The position numbers were made by a program, and so were the translations under genes. The notes beneath the pieces are model-generated. The model searched no databases. It was given only the letters and a program-made list of their open reading frames with translations, and was not told the origin of the DNA. Shown here one piece after another: positions 27,438-36,719 of a stretch of DNA of 64,000 bases (its first letter is position 1; each line of letters starts with the position of its first letter). The stretch comes from WRGT01 sp964450405 (GTDB taxonomy: Bacteria; Spirochaetota; UBA4802; UBA5550): the NCBI GenBank assembly GCA_964450405.1, contig CAYVCQ010000003.1, forward strand, positions 124,001-188,000, in the 5' to 3' direction.

Positions 27438-27757
27438 ATCTTTTACCTGATGATACAATTTATTCTTTATTGATTCATTATTTGATTCAGATAAATCTAC
27501 CTTAATCAACACCTGGTCAAACCAGGCGCTTAACACCTCTATACAAGCGTTTTTTATAGAATATATTTACATTAAAAATTTATTAATATCAATTGTATTT
27601 AAACAAATTTTAAATTTTTTCAATAACAGCTTTAGTTAACATTTTTGCATCATTGAGTAATAACTCTAAATTATTGATTGATTTTTAATCATACTAAAGA
27701 GTCTTTGTATGAATGGTTACGTCCAGAGAATATACAAGATACAATAGATAATATGAT

Positions 27758-28276
27758 ATGGTAAAAAAAATATTCATTTCAGCAATATTTACAATTATTT
27801 CAGCTTTACCACTGTTTTCAGCGGAGTATGAAAAACTCTGGGGAATTTCCAGAACTGATTTTTCAGGTTTGAAGATTAACAACTGCTCAACATTCAGACC
27901 TGAGGACAAACCGGGATACAGCAACAAGATAATCGATTTTTTCAGCTCGATGAATCCCGAAGAAAGAACTCCTATCCTAATTATAAGAGCGCAGGGTAAA
28001 CCTGAAACAGATTATTGTTTTTTCAATGAAAAACTTTATTCTGTATCCGAAGAATGGGGAAACATAGACAAGATTAAAACGAATGATCTTATAAAAACAC
28101 TTAAAGAAAAATATTCAGAGATATCAACTGAAGAACAAAAACCATATATAGTTCATACTTTTAAGAAAGGTAAAACAAAAGTTCTTCTTTATAAAAAGAT
28201 TATTGATGAAAAATCTGCCCAAGTAAGAATTTTTTATTACTCCAATGATCTTTTTAATGTGTTATTCAGCGAATAA
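27758..28276 (+). CDS. Hypothetical exported protein
   Basis: 172 residues with a clear cleavable signal peptide (IFISAIFTIISALPLFSA). The mature part is charged and mixed alpha/beta in appearance (EKLWGISRTDFSGLKINNCS, IDKIKTNDLIKTLKEKYSEI, KGKTKVLLYKKIIDE). No domain is recognised. A periplasmic location is expected. It precedes rpsT by about 110 bases that contain their own promoter-like sequence. Confidence 0.6.
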   Translation: MVKKIFISAIFTIISALPLFSAEYEKLWGISRTDFSGLKINNCSTFRPEDKPGYSNKIIDFFSSMNPEERTPILIIRAQGKPETDYCFFNEKLYSVSEEWGNIDKIKTNDLIKTLKEKYSEISTEEQKPYIVHTFKKGKTKVLLYKKIIDEKSAQVRIFYYSNDLFNVLFSE

Positions 28277-28309
28277 AAGTGTATTTTTAAAAAAAGTTTT
28301 TGTTTTTGC

Positions 28310-28338
28310 TTGACAGTTTTGCAGTATGGAAACATATT
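28310..28338 (+). promoter_or_regulatory. Possible sigma-70-type promoter for rpsT
   Basis: A perfect TTGACA at 28310-28315 is followed after 17 bases by CATATT (four of six matches to TATAAT) at 28333-28338, about 48 bases before the rpsT start codon. Confidence 0.45.
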
Positions 28339-28385
28339 TGCCCCCGTACTAAATTGAATTTAAATGAGAAGTGAAGGTAACTGAG

Positions 28386-28679
28386 TTGGCAAATATAAAA
28401 CAGCAGAAAAAAAGAGACATCACAAACGAAAAACGTAGAGTGAAAAACTCTCAGGTTAAGTCTACAATAAGAACCGCAGCAAAGAAAATCGGTAAGGCAA
28501 CTGAATTGAAGGATAATAAAGATGCGGCAGTTATTCAGGATTCTTACAAAGCATTTATAAAAATAATTGACACAGCTGCGAGCAAAGGTATTATAAAAAA
28601 ATCAACGGCTGCAAGAAAAAAATCAAGACTGGCTAGAAAAGTTAATTCAGCAATTGCAGCACTAACTAAAACTGCTTAA
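28386..28679 (+). CDS. rpsT: 30S ribosomal protein S20
   Basis: 97 residues from a TTG at 28386, giving the family-typical MANIKQQKKRD start; AAGG lies eight bases before it. A GTG at 28371 would add five untypical residues and remove the site. The protein is very basic and helical (RVKNSQVKSTIRTAAKKIGK, ending KKSRLARKVNSAIAALTK), and binds 16S rRNA in 30S assembly. The rare TTG start recalls E. coli rpsT, where a UUG start takes part in autoregulation. It is followed closely by HU and tRNA-Val. Confidence 0.95.
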   Translation: MANIKQQKKRDITNEKRRVKNSQVKSTIRTAAKKIGKATELKDNKDAAVIQDSYKAFIKIIDTAASKGIIKKSTAARKKSRLARKVNSAIAALTKTA

Positions 28680-28688
28680 GGAATTTTT

Positions 28689-28961
28689 TTGAACAAAACC
28701 GAAATAATCGAACTCATTAGCGTGAGAACTGGTTTTACAAAAAAAAATGTTGAAATAGTTATAAATTTTTTTATAGACAAAATTACAAACGAAGTACAGA
28801 GTGGCAAAGACGTTGAGATAAGAGGATTTGGAACTTTTTACCAGACAACACAGGAAAAAAGAAAAATTAAGTCCCCGATTGCAGGTAAAACAATTGATGT
28901 ACCTGCGAAAAACAAAATCGGATTTAAAGCAAGCAAGATCACTGAAAAAGAGATAAATTAG
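28689..28961 (+). CDS. HU/IHF family DNA-binding protein
   Basis: 90 residues, the standard HU length, starting at TTG 28689 with AAGGA upstream. NKTEIIELISVRTGFTKKN forms the dimerisation helices; VEIRGFGTFYQTTQEKRKIK and GKTIDVPAKNKIGFKASK form the DNA-clasping arm. It bends and compacts DNA as a dimer. Its TAG stop ends on base 28961, which is also the first base of tRNA-Val, so the genes must share a transcript. HU is more likely than an IHF subunit, but the sequence does not settle this. Confidence 0.93.
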   Translation: MNKTEIIELISVRTGFTKKNVEIVINFFIDKITNEVQSGKDVEIRGFGTFYQTTQEKRKIKSPIAGKTIDVPAKNKIGFKASKITEKEIN

Positions 28962-29033
28962 GGCGCTTAGCTCAGCTGGGAGAGCATCTGCCTTACAAGC
29001 AGAGGGTCACAGGTTCGATCCCTGTAGCGCCCA
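28961..29033 (+). tRNA. tRNA-Val (UAC anticodon)
   Basis: A complete cloverleaf: acceptor stem GGGCGCT / AGCGCCC, D arm GCTCAGCTGGGAGAGC, anticodon stem TCTGC/GCAGA around CTTACAA with anticodon TAC at 28994-28996, T arm ACAGGTTCGATCCCTGT, discriminator A. CCA is not encoded. Its G1 is also the last base of the HU stop codon. Confidence 0.97.
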
Positions 29034-29040
29034 AAGAAAA

Positions 29041-29071
29041 AAAACCACTGAAGTGATTCAGTGGTTTTTTT
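29041..29071 (+). terminator. Intrinsic terminator after tRNA-Val
   Basis: AAAACCACTGAA (29041-29052) pairs with TTCAGTGGTTTT (29057-29068) around a GTGA loop, running into a T7 tract. It ends the rpsT-HU-tRNA-Val unit. Confidence 0.93.
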
Positions 29072-29257
29072 ATTACATAGCAATTAAAATGTTTTAAAAA
29101 AATTTGGTTTATTACAGTTTTATATTATGAAAAAATACATTATTATGTTATCATAGAACTATGTCTTTTACATTATTTAAAAGGAATAGCCATCTGAATT
29201 AACAGAAGATTTTTTCCGGCTACCTTTAATCAAAAATGTTTATTACACGGCAGGTAG

Positions 29258-31696
29258 ATGAAAAATCTTTTGACACCTATTAGAATAAGATTTAACGATT
29301 TATCAATACAGAAAAAAATTAATATTGTCGGGATTCTGATAGTACTCGTATTTTCAATTATGGTCTACTTTTCTATTCTCCCCTATCTAGCCAAAGAAAA
29401 AAATGAAGAAAGAAAAGGTAAATTAAAAGCTGTCGTCAATTCTATTATATCAATAATGGATCATCATGAAACTACCCTACGATTGAATTTCTACGGTAAA
29501 AGCGTACCAAACGGCGTCAACAGCAGCTCGAATATACCTGCAAATCTTGATGAAGCCAAAAAGAATATTATAGACATAGTACGTGAAATGCGGTATGATA
29601 AAACGGAATATTTCTTTATTCTAGATGGTAACGGCACAATGATTATGCACCCCCTTAAACCGGAACTTGAAGGAATGAGCATGCTGAATGTTAAAGATAT
29701 AAATGGCATCTTCCTTTTCCGGGATATAGTTTACAATTCACAACGCGATAATGAAACTTTTGTAAATTATACATGGGAATCAAAATACAGCCCGGCAATA
29801 TTTGAACCACAAATCACTTATGCAAAATATTTCTGGAAATGGGACTGGATAGTCTGTTCGAGTCTTTACACTCAGGATATTAAGGACTCAATGAATGCAC
29901 TCATAGCTAAAACTACATTTTATATTATTGGAACCGCTATATCATCTATTTTAATCCTTGTTTTTGTAGTTTATACCAATCTTTCCAAACCACTATTGCG
30001 ATTATTTGACGGTATAAGAGAAATACATAACGGAAATCTTAGTTATGAAATCCCGGTATCGTCAAACGATGAGCTTGGTTTTATATCAAAAGAATTTAAT
30101 ATGATGACCTCTGATTTGATGAAGACCAGAGATATCATTATAAATTCAGAAAAAAAATATCGTGAATTAACTGATATGCTCCCTGATATTATTTTCGAAA
30201 CTGATAGAAAATTTGTTATCACCTACCTCAACAAAGCGGGTTATTCTATAACCGGATACAATGAGGATGACATTAAAAACGGATTACATATAAAAACCCT
30301 TCTTGAACCTAAAGATTACAATAAGCTTGTTGAAGATTTTATGAATGGGACTATCCCTCCCGCAAAAAAACATTTTTCAACATATAAAATTCTTAAAAAG
30401 GATAAAGGATTTATTTTTGGAGAAAACAGCACTGTTATCATATATGATGAAAACAATAAACTTTCAGGTTTAAGAGGCAGTATCCGTGATGTAACAGAAA
30501 AACTTGCTCTCGAAGACACTCTTGCGCAATCTCAAAAAATGGAAACTATCGGAACATTAGCAGGCGGACTGGCTCATGATTTTAACAACATTCTAAGCGG
30601 TATCATTGGGACTGTATCAATCATTAAATATGATATGCAGCATGAGCATAAATGGGAACCTGAAGAATTTATGCACTTTATTGAAACTATAGATCAGTCC
30701 AGCCATAGGGCGGCTGACATGGTGCAGCAGTTACTTACACTCGCACATAAAGAAAATACATCATATTCTTCTGTGGATCTATCACTAACAATAAATCACA
30801 TAAAAAAGATATGTTCAAATACATTTGATAAATCAATAGAGATAATCATTGATATTCCCGAAGGTGATATTTTTGTATATGCCGATGCCACTCAGCTGGA
30901 ACAGATATTATTGAATCTTTGTGTTAATGCAAGCCATGCAATGACTTTCATGCGCCAGGAAAACGCACAGCAGGGAGGAAGACTTGTACTGTCAGTTGAA
31001 AAAATAGCAGCTGATAAACATTTCTGCAGCACTAGAAGTGAAGCTAGAGAGATTGAATACTGGAAACTTTCAGTAGGTGATTCCGGGGTAGGAATTGACG
31101 ACAACACTCTTGCAAAAATTTTCCTTCCTTTTTATAGCACTAAAGAGAAAGGAAGAGGAACAGGACTTGGACTTTCAATGGTTTATAATATTGTCCATCA
31201 ATTTGACGGCTTTATTGAGGTATATTCCGAAACAGGTATTGGCTCTACGTTTAATGTATATCTCCCTGTTTTAACAGTCAGTGAAGCAGCCGCTGTAAAA
31301 AAGAAAAAGTTTTCGCTTCCGAAAGGCGAAGGAACAATTCTGGTTGTAGATGACGAAGATCTTGTGAGGTCAACGGCAAGTTCAATCCTGAAGAAATGCG
31401 GCTATAAAGTTTTAACCGCCAGCGATGGAGTTACCGGTGTAGAGATGTATGCTCAGAATAAAGATGAAATCACTGCAGTTCTCATGGATCTTGTAATGCC
31501 GAGAAAGTCAGGAGAGAAAGCGTACATTGAAATGAAAAAAATAAATCCGGACATCAAAGTTCTTTTATCCTCCGGTTTCAGACAGGATGAACGGGTGGAT
31601 ATTGCATTGAGTTACGGAATCAACGGATTTATACAGAAACCATATACTCTCGAAAAACTTGCACAGTCAATTTATACTTTAATTTATGAATCGTAA
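29258..31696 (+). CDS. Cache-HAMP-PAS hybrid histidine kinase with receiver
   Basis: 812 residues. A transmembrane helix (about 22-45), a periplasmic single Cache domain (YDKTEYFFILDGNGTMIMHP ... FWKWDWIVCSSLYTQ), a second helix (about 221-243), HAMP (about 245-297), PAS (about 300-410), HisKA with the H box LAHDFNNILSGIIG, HATPase with NLCVNASHAM (N box), GDSGVGID and GTGLGLSMVY (G boxes), then a receiver (about 690-808) with VVDDED, phosphoacceptor Asp in LMDLVMPRKSG, LLSSG and IQKPY. It senses a small periplasmic ligand. It closely resembles the kinase at 51597, including the insert after the N box. Confidence 0.93.
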   Translation: MKNLLTPIRIRFNDLSIQKKINIVGILIVLVFSIMVYFSILPYLAKEKNEERKGKLKAVVNSIISIMDHHETTLRLNFYGKSVPNGVNSSSNIPANLDEAKKNIIDIVREMRYDKTEYFFILDGNGTMIMHPLKPELEGMSMLNVKDINGIFLFRDIVYNSQRDNETFVNYTWESKYSPAIFEPQITYAKYFWKWDWIVCSSLYTQDIKDSMNALIAKTTFYIIGTAISSILILVFVVYTNLSKPLLRLFDGIREIHNGNLSYEIPVSSNDELGFISKEFNMMTSDLMKTRDIIINSEKKYRELTDMLPDIIFETDRKFVITYLNKAGYSITGYNEDDIKNGLHIKTLLEPKDYNKLVEDFMNGTIPPAKKHFSTYKILKKDKGFIFGENSTVIIYDENNKLSGLRGSIRDVTEKLALEDTLAQSQKMETIGTLAGGLAHDFNNILSGIIGTVSIIKYDMQHEHKWEPEEFMHFIETIDQSSHRAADMVQQLLTLAHKENTSYSSVDLSLTINHIKKICSNTFDKSIEIIIDIPEGDIFVYADATQLEQILLNLCVNASHAMTFMRQENAQQGGRLVLSVEKIAADKHFCSTRSEAREIEYWKLSVGDSGVGIDDNTLAKIFLPFYSTKEKGRGTGLGLSMVYNIVHQFDGFIEVYSETGIGSTFNVYLPVLTVSEAAAVKKKKFSLPKGEGTILVVDDEDLVRSTASSILKKCGYKVLTASDGVTGVEMYAQNKDEITAVLMDLVMPRKSGEKAYIEMKKINPDIKVLLSSGFRQDERVDIALSYGINGFIQKPYTLEKLAQSIYTLIYES

Positions 31697-31901
31697 TTTT
31701 TACTATAAAAAAAGTTTAATAACGCTGCACACACACCTACGCCTCACTGAAGTAAAAAGTCTACCTCCATTATAAGTTCAAAATTGAAAATATTATTTTC
31801 ACATGCATAAATTTATTGCAAAAAGATATATGAAGGAACAAACATGCTTCATGAATTTCAATTTTGTAATTTTCTCAAAGTAATTTAAACAGGCCGGATA
31901 A

Positions 31902-33191
31902 ATGAAACAGCAAATCCCGACTTATAGAACAATTGATAATTATTTTATCCGCAATACAGCGGGATTATCATCTGCAGAATTTTTCTGGGGACTTGCAATT
32001 CCTGTTCTTTTTGAATCAGCATTTTTACAGATATTTCTAAGACAGATTGGTGCATCAAATAAAACCGTAGGCCTTGTACCATCAATACTTGCCACAGGTA
32101 TTATGCTCTTTTCAATAATGTCCGCATGGATGACTTCTCACCTTGTTAGAAAAAAAAGAGCGGTTATACTTGCTCACATGGCTGCAAGCATACCATTTTT
32201 TTTATTCGGACTGACTCTCCCCTTTATACCGGGATCTCAGCGTATCACAGTATTTATGATAACTTATGTTGTATTTGCAATCACACTAGGGATAACACTC
32301 CCATTGTGGCAGAATTTTATTGTTAAAATATTCTCTCCGCATAATACTTTAAAAGCAAATTCAATTATGATGACAACTCAGATATTTGCAAGATTGATAG
32401 GAAGTTTCTTCATATTTAAAAGCGTTGAAAAATACTCATTCTCAATCGAAAGCGCCTCTTTTATATTTATTTCAGTGGGAATTATGTTTTTCATCGGATC
32501 TTTCTTTTTTCTTATCGTACATGAATCTATTGAGGAGACCTCCTCCCACATTGTCCAGCCTCACAATTTGAAAACGATGACGGCATCTGCTAAAAATATT
32601 ATGTACAATAAAAATTTTCTACGCTATCTTGCAGGAACAACTGAAGCATATGCAACGATAGCTGTACTATCATTTTATGCAAACTACGCTGTAGAATTTA
32701 AAGGGATTGAAAAAGAAATCGCTGCAGGTCTTTTTGTTGCCTTCATTTATATAGCCGGAGTACTGACAAATATTATACTCGGATGGATGGACTTTTTCGA
32801 TTTAAAAACTAAGTTTATTATCGCCAGAGGAGCCGCAGCATCAGGAACCATATTACTGATATTTTCAAACACACTCCCGTTGTTTCTTATTGTCAGTTTT
32901 ATACTGGGAATATCACGAGGAGTAAATCAATCTGCAAATGCTCCTGCAGTAAAACTACTTTCAGGACTCGATGATGCAACAGATTACTTTGCTATCTCGG
33001 CAATTATTATTTTTCCATTATCTTTCGGCATACCGGTTATTTCAGGGATAATTATAGATTCTCTTTCAGGATATGGAGAGTTATCCTACATTATCGTATT
33101 TATTAATCTTGCAGTTCTACAAACTGCAGGGCTGCTTTTTACAATCTTTACCAACTTCAATCCGGGGGTTAATTCTCATGATAAAGCTTGA
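31902..33191 (+). CDS. Major facilitator superfamily transporter
   Basis: 429 residues with about twelve transmembrane helices, e.g. VPSILATGIMLFSIMSAWM, ASIPFFLFGLTLPFIPG, FLIVSFILGISRGVNQSANA. The MFS loop motif is degenerate (TSHLVRKKRA). No substrate signature is recognised. Its last bases overlap the start of the MmcQ/YjbR-like gene by 14, so the two are co-transcribed. Confidence 0.85.
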   Translation: MKQQIPTYRTIDNYFIRNTAGLSSAEFFWGLAIPVLFESAFLQIFLRQIGASNKTVGLVPSILATGIMLFSIMSAWMTSHLVRKKRAVILAHMAASIPFFLFGLTLPFIPGSQRITVFMITYVVFAITLGITLPLWQNFIVKIFSPHNTLKANSIMMTTQIFARLIGSFFIFKSVEKYSFSIESASFIFISVGIMFFIGSFFFLIVHESIEETSSHIVQPHNLKTMTASAKNIMYNKNFLRYLAGTTEAYATIAVLSFYANYAVEFKGIEKEIAAGLFVAFIYIAGVLTNIILGWMDFFDLKTKFIIARGAAASGTILLIFSNTLPLFLIVSFILGISRGVNQSANAPAVKLLSGLDDATDYFAISAIIIFPLSFGIPVISGIIIDSLSGYGELSYIIVFINLAVLQTAGLLFTIFTNFNPGVNSHDKA

Positions 33192-33531
33192 AGATTTAAG
33201 AAAGTACTGCATGTTAAAAAAAGGCGTTGAAGAAGACTTCCCCTTCGATTTAAGCACTCTAACATTTAAAGTCTTCGGTAAAATATTTGCACTGACAGAT
33301 ATATACTCGGAAGAACTCCGTGTAAATTTGAAATGCGAACCTGACCTGGCTCTGAATTTGAGAGCTCAATACTCGCAGGTAACACCTGGATATCATATGA
33401 ATAAAAAACATTGGAACACCGTTATAATTGACGGCCGTATTCCTGATAAAGAAATTCATTTGATGATAGATCACTCTTATGAACTTGTTCTGGCTGGAGT
33501 AAAAAAATCAGTTAGAGACACCTTGAAATAA
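33178..33531 (+). CDS. MmcQ/YjbR family protein
   Basis: 117 residues from the ATG at 33178 (MIKLEDLRKYCMLKKGVEED), inside the end of the MFS gene with GGGGG upstream. The family pattern is present: PFDLSTLTFKVFGKIFAL, KCEPDLALNLRAQY, VTPGYHMNKKHWNTVIIDG, then a C-terminal helix HLMIDHSYELVLAGVKK. These CyaY-fold proteins are proposed to bind DNA or small ligands; no firm function is known. An earlier in-frame start within the MFS gene is unlikely. Confidence 0.85.
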   Translation: MIKLEDLRKYCMLKKGVEEDFPFDLSTLTFKVFGKIFALTDIYSEELRVNLKCEPDLALNLRAQYSQVTPGYHMNKKHWNTVIIDGRIPDKEIHLMIDHSYELVLAGVKKSVRDTLK

Positions 33532-33552
33532 CCTATTATAAAATCATACGTT

Positions 33553-35919
33553 TTATAAAATTTTTTTTACAATGGACAATAGATTTTCAGAAGTAAAGGG
33601 CTTAGCAATAAAAGCATCAAAACCGTAATTCTTATAGTCAGACATCACCGGGTCATTACTGTAACCGGATATTACGATTGCTTTAAAAGAAACTCCCAAC
33701 TCTCGGATTATCCGAATGGCCTCCATCCCGCCCATTCCTCCCGGAATAGTTAAATCGGCAATAATTAAATCTACGGGATGACCGGAATCAGACATTTTTT
33801 CAAAAAGATCAATTGCCTCACTGCCATTAGAAACGAGATATATTTTTGCTCCTTCGTCTTCAAGCACCTCCTTCATGATGAAACGCAATTGAGGTTCATC
33901 ATCCATAATAATTATTGAGATGTTATTCAAACTTCGGTTATTCCGCGGCACTTGGATGTTTTCAATTTCTGATTTTGTATCCGAGCATGCAGGAAGGTAG
34001 ATAGTAAATACTGAACCTTTCCCCGATTTGGACTTAACGTCTATAGCGCCGTCATGTCTCTTAATAATAGTGTGACAAATTGTTAGACCTAATCCGCTGC
34101 CATCCATCTTAGTAGTAAAATACGGATCAAAAATTTTTTTTAAATTCTTATTCTCGATTCCACTCCCCTCATCCTTGATTTCCACAGCTATATAATCCCC
34201 TTCAGGTAGCGCTATATGATTTCCCTCTTTCAAAAATTCATTCCTTATCGAGATAGTGGTTACACCGCCGGATGGCATCGACTGAGATGCATTAAGAATG
34301 ATATTCTGAATTACCTGAGCGATCTGTCCTTTATCGATGTCTGCTTTTGAAATGTCCGTTTCGATATTATATTTCAGAGCCGTTGTTGAACCGCTCATAA
34401 TAAAGTCAGCAGACTCCATCACAACATCTTTTAAATCTGTAATTTGTTTTACAGGAGTCCCTCCCTTTGAAAATGCAAGGAGTTGTTCCGTAAGGCGTCT
34501 TGCTCTCAAACCTGCTTTTTCAGCTTCTTCAAGAAATAGAAATGCTTTTTCTTTATTATCAATTTTTAATCTTGCCAGTGATATACATCCCACCATAGCT
34601 GAGAGAATATTATTAAAATCATGCGCTATCCCTCCGGCAAATATACCCAGAGATTCAAGTTTGTGGGAACGGATTGCATCATCATCTCTTTTTTTCTTTT
34701 CTGAAATATTACGTACAATTGCAAGAAATTGATTCTCGCCGAAACCTACAAGTCGTGAATCAAAAAATGCTTTTTCACCATTAATATCCAGGTAATACTC
34801 ATAGGACTGCATTAAGCCGGTTTTTTTAACTTGATCAATTTTTCTAATTGTAAGCTCAGAAAGTTCAGGCGGGAGTATTTCAGCTATATTTTTACCGATA
34901 AAATCTGAAGGTTCTGCATATAAGTCAGCATTTATCTCACCCTTATAATCTATAAAATTATAATCTGTATCAAAAATAAATAAATGATCGGGATTCGCAA
35001 GAAGAAGAGCCCGATTTTTCTCTTCAGAACTTTTCAGCCTGGAAACTGTTTCTTTAAGCTCCGCGGTTTTAATCCTGATTTTAATTTTCAGATAAAGACT
35101 TAATAAAATCATGAAAACTGCAAAGATTGCTATCCCTATAATTGTATTTTTAATATCCTTTTCGTACCGGTGAAAATTTATCTCACTTCCAAACCATTTA
35201 CGGTCAATCTCTCTGTATTCACTATCTGATATTTTATTAAATCCCTCATTAACAATATTAATAAGTGAATTATCACTCTTCTTTACCGCCCTGTGAAATT
35301 GACCGGTATTAAGAGTTAAAGAATACCGGAAATCGTTTTCTGCTTTATATTTGAAAATATAATATAACGCTGGAGGTTTATCTGCACAGAAAACATGTAT
35401 TTTTCCTGCTGCGGCATCTTTAACTATCGATTCATAGTTCGGATACTTTTTCATAGATGTGATACCATGTGATTGAAGAACATCTATACATGCATCTCCA
35501 TCTTTTACACCAACAATGTAGCCCGATAGAGATTCGATACTGTCAATACCGGTTAAACTATCATCAAAGAATACCGGAACTTCAAGTTCAGCATATGCCG
35601 GAGTGAAATCATATTTTTTTGCACGTTCAGCTGTATAAAAAATTGTATCTATTACATCTCCTTTTCCATCCTCCATGAGCTTAAGAGCATTACTCCAGTC
35701 CGTGGCTTTAATATTGACCTTAACACCAGTTTTCATACTCCATAAGTCCCACTGATCAATAATAATCCCTTTTAGCCTGCCGGAATCATCACGAAAAATA
35801 TATGGCGGATAATTATCATCAGCTAAAACTGTTATAGAATCCGCTGAAAAAGAATTCTTCCCGCAGAAAATAATAAGAGTTATAATAGAAAAAGTAAGTA
35901 ATTTGAGAGATATACACAT
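33553..35919 (-). CDS. Periplasmic-binding-domain hybrid histidine kinase with receiver
   Basis: About 788 residues from the ATG at 35919, which gives a normal signal peptide (LKLLTFSIITLIIFCGKNSFSA); ATGs at 35958 and 35994 would lengthen it. Order: SBP_bac_3 domain (about 27-250, ITVLADDNYPPYIFRDDSGR), a transmembrane helix (about 262-283, GIAIFAVFMILLSLYLKI), PAS, HisKA (GIAHDFNNILSAMVG), HATPase (NIILNASQSMP; DEGSGIEN; GSGLGLTICHTI), receiver with IMDDEP, phosphoacceptor Asp in IIADLTIPGG, VISG and AKPF. It should sense an amino-acid-like ligand in the periplasm. It is convergent with the MFS/MmcQ pair. Confidence 0.92.
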   Translation of the reverse strand: MCISLKLLTFSIITLIIFCGKNSFSADSITVLADDNYPPYIFRDDSGRLKGIIIDQWDLWSMKTGVKVNIKATDWSNALKLMEDGKGDVIDTIFYTAERAKKYDFTPAYAELEVPVFFDDSLTGIDSIESLSGYIVGVKDGDACIDVLQSHGITSMKKYPNYESIVKDAAAGKIHVFCADKPPALYYIFKYKAENDFRYSLTLNTGQFHRAVKKSDNSLINIVNEGFNKISDSEYREIDRKWFGSEINFHRYEKDIKNTIIGIAIFAVFMILLSLYLKIKIRIKTAELKETVSRLKSSEEKNRALLLANPDHLFIFDTDYNFIDYKGEINADLYAEPSDFIGKNIAEILPPELSELTIRKIDQVKKTGLMQSYEYYLDINGEKAFFDSRLVGFGENQFLAIVRNISEKKKRDDDAIRSHKLESLGIFAGGIAHDFNNILSAMVGCISLARLKIDNKEKAFLFLEEAEKAGLRARRLTEQLLAFSKGGTPVKQITDLKDVVMESADFIMSGSTTALKYNIETDISKADIDKGQIAQVIQNIILNASQSMPSGGVTTISIRNEFLKEGNHIALPEGDYIAVEIKDEGSGIENKNLKKIFDPYFTTKMDGSGLGLTICHTIIKRHDGAIDVKSKSGKGSVFTIYLPACSDTKSEIENIQVPRNNRSLNNISIIIMDDEPQLRFIMKEVLEDEGAKIYLVSNGSEAIDLFEKMSDSGHPVDLIIADLTIPGGMGGMEAIRIIRELGVSFKAIVISGYSNDPVMSDYKNYGFDAFIAKPFTSENLLSIVKKIL

Positions 35920-36239
35920 CTTCGGTTTTTTGTAAGTATTCAATTGCCATACTCGCATATTCGGAATTTTATCATTACTGAATAAATAGCACATGCAATA
36001 TAACTCTTAAAGAGATCAATGTCAATGATTTCAGATGCTATTTAATATTTAATAATCCGATCAACAGTAATTTCAGAAACATGATTTAAGGTTTTAAAAC
36101 CGCAGATAATTATACATCTTCCCTCCTCGGCGCCGAACGCTGAGAGGAAACACATTTCTCAACCGGTTTATTAGTAGTTACAATCTTCTTTGATGAAAAA
36201 ATTATAACACATTTGTTTTTTTTATATTATATTGTATTA

Positions 36240-36611
36240 ATGAAAAACAGAAAAAATATACTTGTTGTTGATGACTCTAAAATTGAACAGAAAATGCTGA
36301 AAAATTTACTAGAGAAAGATGGCTTCACCGTATTTCTTGCACCTACAGTTTCCGATGGTTTTCAGATTTTGGGACATGAGGATATCGGAGTAGTTCTTGT
36401 TGATTTCTATCTTGCCGGTATTAATACAGGAGCAGCAATGGTGCAGAAACTAAGAAGATATAAAGTTGATGTAAAAATTTATTCAATATCTTCATCTGTC
36501 GACAGTAATCAGGAACTGCTTAATGCAGGTTGCGACGGTATTATCTCAAAAGATCCTAAAGAAATAAAACAATTCCTGCACGACACCTACAATAAAGATT
36601 CTGCTCAATAA
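36240..36611 (+). CDS. Single-domain response regulator
   Basis: 123 residues from ATG 36240 (MKNRKNILVVDDSK); a TTG at 36213 would prepend non-family residues. The receiver core shows the acidic pair in VVDDSK, phosphoacceptor Asp in VLVDFYLAGI, Ser in YSISSS and Lys in ISKDP. No output domain follows, so it resembles a CheY- or Spo0F-like relay. The upstream site is weak. It lies between kinase and FAD oxidoreductase genes, and its cognate kinase is unknown. Confidence 0.85.
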   Translation: MKNRKNILVVDDSKIEQKMLKNLLEKDGFTVFLAPTVSDGFQILGHEDIGVVLVDFYLAGINTGAAMVQKLRRYKVDVKIYSISSSVDSNQELLNAGCDGIISKDPKEIKQFLHDTYNKDSAQ

Positions 36612-36719
36612 AATGAATTATTTTAAAAAATTAATAGACTCGTTATATAAACAATAATAATGTGATTATAGACTTACTAATAAAATTACAGTTTATATAA
36701 ATTATATCAGGTCATACAA

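Noticed and set aside
27438..27536. N-terminal extension of NfeD
   Set aside because: The extension adds no family sequence and hides the signal peptide; the ATG at 27437 has its own ribosome-binding site.
33073..33177. N-terminal extension of the MmcQ/YjbR-like protein
   Set aside because: It would lie wholly inside the MFS gene in another frame; the ATG at 33178 with GGGGG upstream gives the family's normal start.
36120..36155. Imperfect palindrome near CCTCGGCGCCGAACGCTGAG
   Set aside because: Mismatches break the stem, and there is no T-run or nearby gene end that would make it a terminator.
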